This document shows, in pieces, positions 1-5,219 of a DNA stretch of 5,219 bases. Source of the DNA: Sphingobacteriales bacterium (lineage in GTDB: Bacteria; Bacteroidota; Bacteroidia; Chitinophagales; Chitinophagaceae); the NCBI GenBank assembly GCA_947472965.1, contig CANJEF010000118.1:1-5219 (forward strand). The letters are read 5' to 3'. Below the pieces are notes generated by a model that saw only the letters and a program-made list of their open reading frames with translations, made no database searches and had not been told where the DNA came from. How positions within the stretch are numbered: the stretch's first letter is position 1; every line of letters begins with the position of its first letter. A program made the translations under genes and the position numbers.

Positions 1-96
1 GATGAAGAATGGTTCCAGTGTTGACCAATCAGTTAGTTTAAAATTTTCTGGAAGAAAATGATGTTTGAGTTTTTGGATATCTGCGCTGTATTTCAT
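1..96 (-). CDS. Probable M3-family oligoendopeptidase, N-terminal fragment
   Basis: An open frame starts at an ATG at 94-96 and stays open for 32 codons to the window edge, so only the N-terminus is visible. It reads MKYSADIQKLKHHFLPENFK, then LTDWSTLEPFFI. The pattern of LPENF, a short link, then W-x-x-L-x-P-F/Y-F resembles the start of Bacteroidota M3-family oligoendopeptidases (PepF/thimet-like cytoplasmic zinc metallopeptidases that cut short peptides). The catalytic HExxH motif would lie far outside the window, so the assignment rests on this short N-terminal match from memory. There is no signal peptide. The bases before the ATG are A-rich and lack a Shine-Dalgarno sequence, as is normal in this phylum. 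A terminator lies only 31 bases upstream, so the gene probably has its own promoter overlapping that hairpin. Confidence 0.55.
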   Translation of the reverse strand, partial: MKYSADIQKLKHHFLPENFKLTDWSTLEPFFI

Positions 97-127
97 GGTT
101 GAATTTTTTAATTTTCATTTAAAACCT

Positions 128-165
128 GAAAAGACTCCCTTCAAATATATGAGGGGAGTCTTTTC
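128..165 (-). terminator. Hairpin terminator closing the polA-DUF5606 unit
   Basis: Positions 128-139 pair perfectly with 154-165 (12 bp, GAAAAGACTCCC against GGGAGTCTTTTC). After one imperfect position (140/153), 141-143 pair with 150-152 around a six-base loop (144-149). The imperfect pair is A-C in a minus-strand transcript and a G-U wobble in a plus-strand transcript. The A-run on one side and T-run on the other give the U-rich 3' arm of an intrinsic terminator. The hairpin begins 25 bases after the stop codon of the DUF5606-like gene, where the end of that unit is expected. The structure is nearly symmetric and could act in both directions, but no plus-strand gene is seen to need it. Confidence 0.85.
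142..149 (-). promoter_or_regulatory. Candidate -7 box for the downstream peptidase gene, inside the terminator loop
   Basis: On the minus strand these bases read TATATTTG, an exact match to the Bacteroidota -7 consensus TAnnTTTG. Transcription would start a few bases further on, at about 137-138, giving the peptidase gene a leader of roughly 41 bases. A matching -33 TTTG/TTG element is not visible at the usual distance. The eight bases also form the loop and part of the upper stem of the terminator, so the match may be accidental. Confidence 0.35.
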
Positions 166-190
166 TTATCATTGATTGAGATGATATTAA

Positions 191-604
191 TCAGTTTTCT
201 TCGTTTTCTTCTTCATTCATTTCTGTTAATTTCACTTCAATATTATTCTTCTTTATTGCATTGAACCAGCGGATCATTTTTTTCATGTCACTGGTGTATA
301 CTTTTTCAAAATCCATTTTAGGATATACTTTTTTGAAGTAAGCTGAAATTGCTTTGTTGTCTTTTTCTGAAGGGGTTTCAACTCCTGCAGCATCCATTGT
401 TTTGAAAATTTCTGCAATGTTCACATTATCATCTTCCGTGAAAACTTCAATGGATTCAAGGTGTGAGAACTGATGAAGCCTGTTAGAAACAAATTTTATA
501 CTGTTGTCGTCCAATGATTTTACGATTGCACCATCTGATTTGGTTGAAACGAGTTCAAAAAGACTAGAAAATCCGGTAACTGAAATTAGATTGCTGTATT
601 CCAT
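191..604 (-). CDS. DUF5606-like protein of unknown function
   Basis: A 137-residue protein whose molecular function is unknown. Its opening MEYSNLISVTGFSSLFELVS and the following pattern (a loop of type SxxGxIVxSL, then SLE-x-I-x-VFTEDD) resemble the DUF5606 family of small cytoplasmic Bacteroidota proteins. The middle part, with DNKAISAYFKKVYP and VYTSDMKKMIRWFN, matches the second conserved block of such proteins. The C-terminus is very acidic (EMNEEENEEN). There is no signal peptide, membrane segment or cysteine. I place the start at the ATG at 602-604. The frame extends eight codons further to a TTG at 626-628, but the family normally begins only a few residues before the I-S-V-T/S-G motif. 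The gene is last in the polA unit, 36 bases after the DsbA-like gene and just before the terminator. Family membership is recognised from memory of the motif pattern. Confidence 0.82.
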   Translation of the reverse strand: MEYSNLISVTGFSSLFELVSTKSDGAIVKSLDDNSIKFVSNRLHQFSHLESIEVFTEDDNVNIAEIFKTMDAAGVETPSEKDNKAISAYFKKVYPKMDFEKVYTSDMKKMIRWFNAIKKNNIEVKLTEMNEEENEEN

Positions 605-640
605 ATCCACATTATTTGTGAGGTGCAAGTTACGATGATT

Positions 641-1294
641 TTATTGAATATTGTTTTCAAGCATAATATCTTCAATTCTTTTTTCTATGCTAAGCTGGTC
701 ACTAAAGCCCCTTGATATCATATATAATTTTGATTCACTTGTTTGGATGAATAGGGTTGGAAACCCATTTACATTGAGTTGTTTGGTCAATGAAAAATCA
801 TAATATGCCTTTTCCTTGTATTCATCGGATTTCAATTTAGCATAGAATGTATCTGGCTCCAATTGATATTGTTCAATAAGGTGTCGGTAGGCTTCAGCGT
901 CCGTAAGGTCCCGGCCTTCCATATAAAGCGCGAATTGTAAATCTGATGCAAATTCAATGCTTTTTTCAGGCAGCATTTCCTTGAAAATCGACATGGCAAT
1001 GGCTGCCATTTCAGAGTTGGGTCGCCAATCGCTCAAATCAGGGTTGTTGATGTGCCAAAGAAAATCCTGGCCGAATGTGATTCCTGTTGTTTCCTCAACT
1101 GTTTTGTATGCATTTTTGATATAACCCGCGATGTTCCCTATGGGTTGTGTGGATTCAACTGGAATCATTCCACCGGAAAGCGGTTCAAAGTCAAATTGGT
1201 TTTTGTATTTTTCGTGTAGTGCTTTTATTACGGGGCTAAATCCATAGCACCAACCGCACCATGCATCGTAGCAATATATAATGATGGGTTTCAT
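641..1294 (-). CDS. DsbA-like thioredoxin-fold protein (predicted cytoplasmic disulfide isomerase, FrnE/COG3531-like)
   Basis: A complete 217-residue protein with ATG start and TAA stop. It opens with a beta strand running into the active-site motif C13-G-W-C16 in the context DAWCGWCYGFSPVI, typical of the DsbA/FrnE branch of thioredoxin-fold oxidoreductases. A helical insertion follows (roughly residues 50-160, including DLQFALYMEGRDLTD), and the fold resumes at VNGFPTLFI, where P179 is the expected cis-proline facing the CXXC pair. The length fits the family. There is no signal peptide, so it most likely acts in the cytoplasm, in thiol-disulfide exchange or as a reductase/isomerase of unknown substrate. 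A further cysteine, C8, lies five residues before the CXXC. The gene starts 12 bases after the acyltransferase stop, which suggests co-transcription. No Shine-Dalgarno sequence precedes it. The fold is well supported; the substrate is unknown. Confidence 0.92.
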   Translation of the reverse strand: MKPIIIYCYDAWCGWCYGFSPVIKALHEKYKNQFDFEPLSGGMIPVESTQPIGNIAGYIKNAYKTVEETTGITFGQDFLWHINNPDLSDWRPNSEMAAIAMSIFKEMLPEKSIEFASDLQFALYMEGRDLTDAEAYRHLIEQYQLEPDTFYAKLKSDEYKEKAYYDFSLTKQLNVNGFPTLFIQTSESKLYMISRGFSDQLSIEKRIEDIMLENNIQ

Positions 1295-1306
1295 CTTAAT
1301 TTATTT

Positions 1307-1873
1307 TTAGTTTTCAATTCTAATGGAGTCAACATTGAACTGATCAGGATTTTTTCCAATTTTTTCTTTGTAAAAATCCTTGAATTTCTGCATATCAATT
1401 TCAACGTTACCGCTCAGGTATATGGGTTCGCCAAATCCTGCTTCTTTTTTATGGTAATCAAGGTAACCGGGCAAAACAGGAACGTTGGCTCCAAGGGCTG
1501 TAAAATAAAATCCCGATTTCCATTTCGAAACAAGTTTTCTAGTTCCTTCTGCCGGTATCATGATGAGCAATGCTCTGCTGTTGTTGAATTTGCTAATTAG
1601 CGCTTCAGTTAGATTTTGTTTTTTACTTCTTTCAACTGGAATTCCTCCTGTTGCTTTTAAAATGATGGATAGTGGAAAAGTGAAGAGCTCTTTTTTAGCG
1701 AGGTAATTTACTTTCAGTTTCAATATTCTAAAGGTTGCAAGTGCATAAAGAAAATCCCAATTGGATGTATGTGGTGCAGCAATTACAACAGCTTTTTTGA
1801 TGCCTGATGGAACCGTTCCATTTATTTTCCATCCGCTTAGTTTAAACCACCATGCAAAAAATCCTGTAATCAT
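1307..1873 (-). CDS. PlsC-type lysophospholipid / 1-acylglycerol-3-phosphate acyltransferase family protein
   Basis: A complete 188-residue acyltransferase of the PlsC/LPLAT superfamily, which transfers an acyl chain to a lysophospholipid or related alcohol at the inner face of the cytoplasmic membrane. Block I is H35-T-S-N-W-D40, the catalytic HX4D motif. Block II is GGIPVERSK (76-84), which contacts the phosphate. Block III is P107-A-E-G-T-R112, followed by WKSGFYFTALGANVPVLPGYLDY, a layout typical of short bacterial members. Block III normally reads PEGTR; here the proline lies one place earlier and alanine takes its position. There is no long membrane segment, only a mildly hydrophobic N-terminus (FFAWWF). 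At 188 residues it is shorter than E. coli PlsC (about 245), so the substrate may not be lysophosphatidate. It lies 47 bases after polA and 12 bases before the DsbA-like gene. The superfamily is clear, the substrate is not. Confidence 0.93.
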   Translation of the reverse strand: MITGFFAWWFKLSGWKINGTVPSGIKKAVVIAAPHTSNWDFLYALATFRILKLKVNYLAKKELFTFPLSIILKATGGIPVERSKKQNLTEALISKFNNSRALLIMIPAEGTRKLVSKWKSGFYFTALGANVPVLPGYLDYHKKEAGFGEPIYLSGNVEIDMQKFKDFYKEKIGKNPDQFNVDSIRIEN

Positions 1874-1920
1874 AAATTTAATTTTTCCAAAATGAAGGAT
1901 AGAATCTGATGGCGATCAAT

Positions 1921-4746
1921 TTAATGTGCTTCAAGCCAGTTCTCACCCGCACCTGCTTCTGCTAACACTGGAACATTATTTGGAAGTGGCAATGCATTTT
2001 TCATATTTTCCAAAATCAATATTTTCATCTCTTCCACTTCTTCACGCAGCGTATCAAATATCAATTCATCATGAACCTGAAGGATCATCTTGCTTTTTAG
2101 TTTACTTTCTTTTATGGCATGTTGAACTTTTATCATGGCGAGCTTGATCATGTCTGCTGCAGTGCCTTGAATTGGGGAATTGATTGCGTTTCTTTCTGCA
2201 AATCCCCTCACTGTGAAGTTTGATGAGTTGATGTCACGAAGCCATCTCTTTCTTCCCATCAATGTTTCAACATATCCTTTTTCTTTTGCAAATTTGATGG
2301 TTGATTCCATGTATTCATTTATTCCAGGGAATTCTTTTTTGTAGTTGTCGATTATTGTCTTGGCTTCAGTTCTGCTAATGCCCAGGTTTTCGGCCAATCC
2401 AAATGCGCCTTGTCCGTATATGATTCCAAAGTTTACGCTTTTCGCTTTATATCGCATTTCCTTGGTTACCTCTTTTTCTTCAATGCCATATACCTTGGCA
2501 GCTGTTGCAGTGTGTATGTCTTTGCCAAGTTTGAATGCTTCACACATATTATGATCGCCACTAATTGCTGCTACAATCCTCAATTCAATTTGAGAATAGT
2601 CGGCCGATATCAACACGTGGTTTTTATCCCTTGGTACAAATGCTTTTCTAATTTCTTTTCCTCTATCACTTCTTACAGGAATGTTTTGTAGGTTGGGATT
2701 GTTGCTCGACAATCTTCCTGTTACTGCTACGGCCTGTGCATAGTTTGTATGCACCCTCCCTGTCTTTGGGTTAATGAGAAGTGGGAGTGAATCGACGTAA
2801 GTTGATTTCAGTTTAGTCAGTTCCCTGAAGGCAAGTATATCAGATACAATGGGAAATTGATTTGCCAATTTCTGCAAAACATCTTCCCCCGTTGCATACT
2901 GTCCTGTTTTTGTTTTCTTTGCTTTTGGGTCTAGCATTAGTTTTTCAAACAATACTTCTCCCAGTTGTTTTGGTGAGGCCAGGTTGAATCGAACTCCTGC
3001 AATTTTATAAACAGATTCTTCTGCAATCTTTGCTTCCCTATCTAGTTCTTTTGAATATTCTTGTAAAAATTCAGTGTCCACTTTAACACCTTCAAACTCC
3101 ATCTCTGCAAGCACTTTAACCAAGGGTATCTCCACTTCGTTAAAAACCCGTTCTACATTTTTCTCTTTTATCTGAGGCGAAAAAGTATTTTTTAATTGAA
3201 GCGTTATATCAGCATCTTCACCTGCATATTCCTTTACCTTATCGATTTCCACATCACGCATATTCCCCTGGTTCTTTCCTTTTTTACCAATCAGTTCTAC
3301 AATATGTACGGGTTCATATCCAAGGTATTTTGCACTTAGGAGGTCCATGTTTCTTTTCCCTTCAGGTTCAATTACATAATGTGCAAGCATGGTATCGAAA
3401 ATATTTCCAGCCAATTCAAAGCCATGGTTTTTAAGAATCAGCAGATCATATTTTATATTTTGACCAATCCAGGTGATGGATGGATTGCTGAAAAGCACAT
3501 TGAATTTCTGAAGAATTGCAATAGTTTGTTTTAGATCATCAGGACAAGGTACATAGCTTGCTGTTCCGGGCTTGACGGAAAAACTAATGCCAACTATTGA
3601 AGCCTGATTTGCATCTAAGCCGGTTGTTTCTGTATCAAAACAAATTTCCTTTTCATTTTTCAACGATTCTATTAATGCATCTATTTTAACATCATCATCT
3701 GCCAGGTCATATTGATGTGGGGTATTGCCAATATTTTTTTCAGCAACAATGGTTGCAGTACTTTCCTCTTCATCAGCTTCAGCCGAATGGTTGTTTGAAA
3801 CTGTCACTGCAACACCAAACAAATCACCTTGAACTGTTGTTCCGCTTTTTTCTTCTGGTCCAGCCAAAGGGATATCTTCTCCCAATATTCTTTTGCCCAT
3901 GGCCCTGAATTCCAGTTCAGTGAAAATCTCTCTAAGTGCATCTTTATTTACATTTTTCACGAGGAAGTCGCCTTCGTGAAATTTCACCGGGACTGAGGTG
4001 ATGATTGTTGCAAGTTTTTTACTCATCAGGGCAAGGTCTTTTCCCTTTCTTACTTTTTCTCCTATTGATCCTTTGATTTCTTCTGCATGATCAAGCACGT
4101 TTTCAACTGTTCCGTATTCTGCGAGTAATTTAGCTGCCGTTTTTTCACCAACTCCAGGGATGCCAGGTATGTTATCAACTGCATCCCCCATCATGGCGAG
4201 GATATCAATTACTTGTGATACATTTTTGATATTCCATTTTTCACAAACTTCTTTTGGACCGATGATTTCAAAATCACCCCCTTGATACGGGGGCTTATAA
4301 ATTTTTATATTTTCAGACACGAGCTGACCATAGTCTTTGTCAGGTGTTACCATGAACACTTCATATCCTTCTTTTTCAGCTTGTTTGGCCAGTGTTCCGA
4401 TGACATCATCAGCTTCAAAGCCATCCGTTTCAATCAGGGGTATATTGAATCCTTCAATAATTTTTCTAATATCTGGCAATGAAGCAATCAGGTCTTCCGG
4501 AGCTTCTTGGCGATTTGCTTTGTAATCCGCGAAATCAATATGTCTTTCAGTTGGTGCAGCCGTGTCGAAGCAAATGGCCATATGACTTGGCTTTTGCTTA
4601 TTTAGCAAGTCAACCAAGGCGTTGGTAAATCCGAATTGTGCATTGGTGTTTTTCCCTTTGCTGGTGATACGCGGACTTCTTATCAGGGCATAATATGCGC
4701 GAAAGATCAATGCAAAAGCATCCAATAAAAATAGCCTCTTATCCAT
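1921..4746 (-). CDS. polA: DNA polymerase I (5'-3' exonuclease, 3'-5' exonuclease and polymerase)
   Basis: A complete 941-residue family A polymerase, close in length to E. coli Pol I (928). It fills gaps and removes RNA primers in replication and repair. The 5' nuclease domain (about 1-290) carries acidic metal ligands at D9, D61, E111/D113/D114, D136/D138 and D188/D191, plus the helix-hairpin-helix GIPGVGEKTAAKLL. A variable acidic linker (about 291-350) follows. The proofreading domain (about 355-530) keeps all three motifs: D371-T-E373, N430-IKY-D434 and Y507-AGE-D511. The polymerase domain has motif A DYSQIELRI (716-724), the O-helix R765/K769/F773/Y777 of motif B, and motif C with H892-D893-E894. 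F773 corresponds to E. coli F762. The protein ends NWLEAH, like other intact PolA proteins. The ATG at 4744-4746 gives the usual N-terminus (DKRLFLLDA). It is probably the first gene of a four-gene unit. Confidence 0.99.
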   Translation of the reverse strand: MDKRLFLLDAFALIFRAYYALIRSPRITSKGKNTNAQFGFTNALVDLLNKQKPSHMAICFDTAAPTERHIDFADYKANRQEAPEDLIASLPDIRKIIEGFNIPLIETDGFEADDVIGTLAKQAEKEGYEVFMVTPDKDYGQLVSENIKIYKPPYQGGDFEIIGPKEVCEKWNIKNVSQVIDILAMMGDAVDNIPGIPGVGEKTAAKLLAEYGTVENVLDHAEEIKGSIGEKVRKGKDLALMSKKLATIITSVPVKFHEGDFLVKNVNKDALREIFTELEFRAMGKRILGEDIPLAGPEEKSGTTVQGDLFGVAVTVSNNHSAEADEEESTATIVAEKNIGNTPHQYDLADDDVKIDALIESLKNEKEICFDTETTGLDANQASIVGISFSVKPGTASYVPCPDDLKQTIAILQKFNVLFSNPSITWIGQNIKYDLLILKNHGFELAGNIFDTMLAHYVIEPEGKRNMDLLSAKYLGYEPVHIVELIGKKGKNQGNMRDVEIDKVKEYAGEDADITLQLKNTFSPQIKEKNVERVFNEVEIPLVKVLAEMEFEGVKVDTEFLQEYSKELDREAKIAEESVYKIAGVRFNLASPKQLGEVLFEKLMLDPKAKKTKTGQYATGEDVLQKLANQFPIVSDILAFRELTKLKSTYVDSLPLLINPKTGRVHTNYAQAVAVTGRLSSNNPNLQNIPVRSDRGKEIRKAFVPRDKNHVLISADYSQIELRIVAAISGDHNMCEAFKLGKDIHTATAAKVYGIEEKEVTKEMRYKAKSVNFGIIYGQGAFGLAENLGISRTEAKTIIDNYKKEFPGINEYMESTIKFAKEKGYVETLMGRKRWLRDINSSNFTVRGFAERNAINSPIQGTAADMIKLAMIKVQHAIKESKLKSKMILQVHDELIFDTLREEVEEMKILILENMKNALPLPNNVPVLAEAGAGENWLEAH
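3712..3876 (-). other. Acidic variable linker of PolA with candidate sliding-clamp-binding peptide
   Basis: Residues 291-345 of PolA, between the 5' nuclease and proofreading domains, have low-complexity acidic composition (for example SAEADEEEST). Within them, residues 306-310 read Q-G-D-L-F (bases 3817-3831), followed by glycine. This resembles the bacterial beta-clamp-binding consensus QL(S/D)LF, matching at Q, D, L and F but with G at the second position. Placement in a flexible linker suits a short clamp-binding peptide. The function is inferred from the motif alone. Confidence 0.45.
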
Positions 4747-4750
4747 GGCG

Positions 4751-4758
4751 TAAAGGTA
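4751..4758 (-). promoter_or_regulatory. Candidate -7 box directly upstream of polA
   Basis: On the minus strand the bases read TACCTTTA, matching the Bacteroidota -7 consensus TAnnTTTG at five of the six fixed positions. Only four bases (CGCC) separate the box from the polA ATG, so a start at the usual distance would fall at or beside the A of the ATG, giving a leaderless or nearly leaderless transcript. No convincing -33 TTG is seen about 20 bases upstream. The rest of the 156-base gap (4747-4902) shows only a weak A/T hairpin and no stronger promoter match. Confidence 0.4.
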
Positions 4759-4902
4759 GTTTATTCGGTCGATTTGGAAGGGAGAATGGGCTTATTCGTA
4801 TCCTGAATTGAGGCCTTGAAAATGAGTTTTTCAAAAGAAACTTTAAGTCATTATGTGCTGCAACACTGAGGTGAGGGTGAACAAATTCAGCTAGAAAATA
4901 TA

Positions 4903-5219
4903 TTAAAACCTGGTTTCAATAAAATGTGGGAGCATTTTCTTCCATGTAGGCCAGTCATGGTGGATGTCATTCCCCCAAATTTCCAATTCGTGTGGAAGCG
5001 CTTTGCTGTTCAACACGTCAGAAAATCTTCTGTTGGCATCAGGATCCTCATGATTACCGCTACCCGATGCGATAATAATTTTCCCATTCCGAACTTGTTC
5101 AAGTGTCTGATGGTCGTTTTGGTTCGGGATGTAATGTATTGGGGAATTAAAATACACTTGTTCATCATAGTATCCATCAGTATATTCCATTAAGTCATAT
5201 ACACCACTCATTGCAATAA
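4903..5219 (-). CDS. Esterase-family alpha/beta hydrolase (PF00756-like), C-terminal fragment
   Basis: The frame is open from the right edge of the window to a TAA at 4903-4905, showing about 105 C-terminal residues. The visible start reads IAMSGVYDLMEYTDGYYDEQ. The Met of MSGVYD is internal, because open codons (I, A) precede it and this motif normally lies shortly after the nucleophile-serine motif, which is off the window. Next come YFNSPIHYIPN, a strand IIIASGSGNHEDP carrying acidic residues, and ELEIWGNDIHHDWPTWKKMLPHF. The HDWP histidine is the likely catalytic base of the serine hydrolase triad. This layout is typical of the 'esterase family proteins' common in Bacteroidota and related to the esterase D/antigen 85 fold. 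Whether it is secreted and what ester it cleaves cannot be seen here. It is upstream of polA in the same direction but separated by 156 bases, so it is probably not in the same unit. Confidence 0.87.
   Translation of the reverse strand, partial: IAMSGVYDLMEYTDGYYDEQVYFNSPIHYIPNQNDHQTLEQVRNGKIIIASGSGNHEDPDANRRFSDVLNSKALPHELEIWGNDIHHDWPTWKKMLPHFIETRF

Noticed and set aside
609..621. CACATTATTTGTG inverted repeat before the DUF5606-like gene
   Set aside because: The arms are only four bases long, which is expected by chance. It is neither a credible operator nor a terminator.
1926..4525. Several plus-strand open frames of about 60-95 codons opposite polA
   Set aside because: They lie entirely antisense to a fully conserved polA reading frame and their translations resemble no family I know. 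They are shadows of the real gene.
4816..4834. Inverted repeat TTGAAAA / TTTTCAA with a five-base spacer between the esterase and polA genes
   Set aside because: A seven-base, A/T-rich stem without G/C pairs at its base and without a U-run after it on the minus strand is too weak to call an esterase terminator.
4861..4880. Short tandem-like GAGGTGAGGGTGA on the plus strand
   Set aside because: It is only two imperfect copies of a six-base unit with no spacing or symmetry to suggest an operator.
4895..4902. TATATTTT just after the esterase stop as a polA promoter
   Set aside because: It differs from TAnnTTTG at the last position, is no better than the box at 4751-4758, and A/T-rich sequence around a stop codon easily produces it.
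4924..5193. Plus-strand open frame of 89 codons opposite the esterase fragment
   Set aside because: It is antisense to recognisable esterase motifs (SGVYD, HHDWP) and its translation shows no domain pattern.
1..5219. A novel defence, mobile or biosynthetic system
   Set aside because: Every gene matches a housekeeping or widespread family. I saw no transposase, integrase, toxin-antitoxin pair, reverse transcriptase, CRISPR repeats or tRNA, and no gene whose composition differs obviously from its neighbours.

Overview
The window looks like ordinary chromosomal housekeeping DNA from a member of the Bacteroidota, probably near Chitinophagaceae. Three things point there: a DUF5606-type protein (a family I know only from this phylum), A/T-rich start-codon contexts with no Shine-Dalgarno sequence, and promoter-like matches to the Bacteroidota -7 consensus TAnnTTTG. 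The DNA is A/T-rich. The family-level placement is inference, since I had no database to check against.

Every supported gene lies on the minus strand, so the window reads from high to low coordinates. First comes the C-terminal part of an esterase-family hydrolase (4903 to beyond 5219). A 156-base intergenic stretch follows, with a candidate promoter directly against the polA start codon. Next is a complete DNA polymerase I gene (1921-4746), a short PlsC-type acyltransferase (1307-1873), a cytoplasmic DsbA-like thioredoxin-fold protein with a CGWC motif (641-1294), and a small DUF5606-like protein (191-604). A strong hairpin terminator (128-165) closes this group. The first 32 codons of what is probably an M3-family oligoendopeptidase (96 down to 1) run off the left edge.

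The four genes from polA to the DUF5606 gene are separated by only 47, 12 and 36 bases, with no terminator or clear promoter between them. They probably form one transcription unit running from the promoter at about 4751-4758 to the hairpin at 128-165. They do not form an obvious pathway (DNA replication and repair, phospholipid acylation, thiol-disulfide chemistry, unknown function), so this looks like a housekeeping gene string rather than a dedicated system.

I found no mobile element, CRISPR array, RNA gene, phage gene or novel multigene system. The points most worth a second look are small: an exact -7 promoter match in the loop of the terminator hairpin, a possibly leaderless polA transcript, a candidate sliding-clamp-binding peptide in the PolA linker, and a variant acyltransferase motif.
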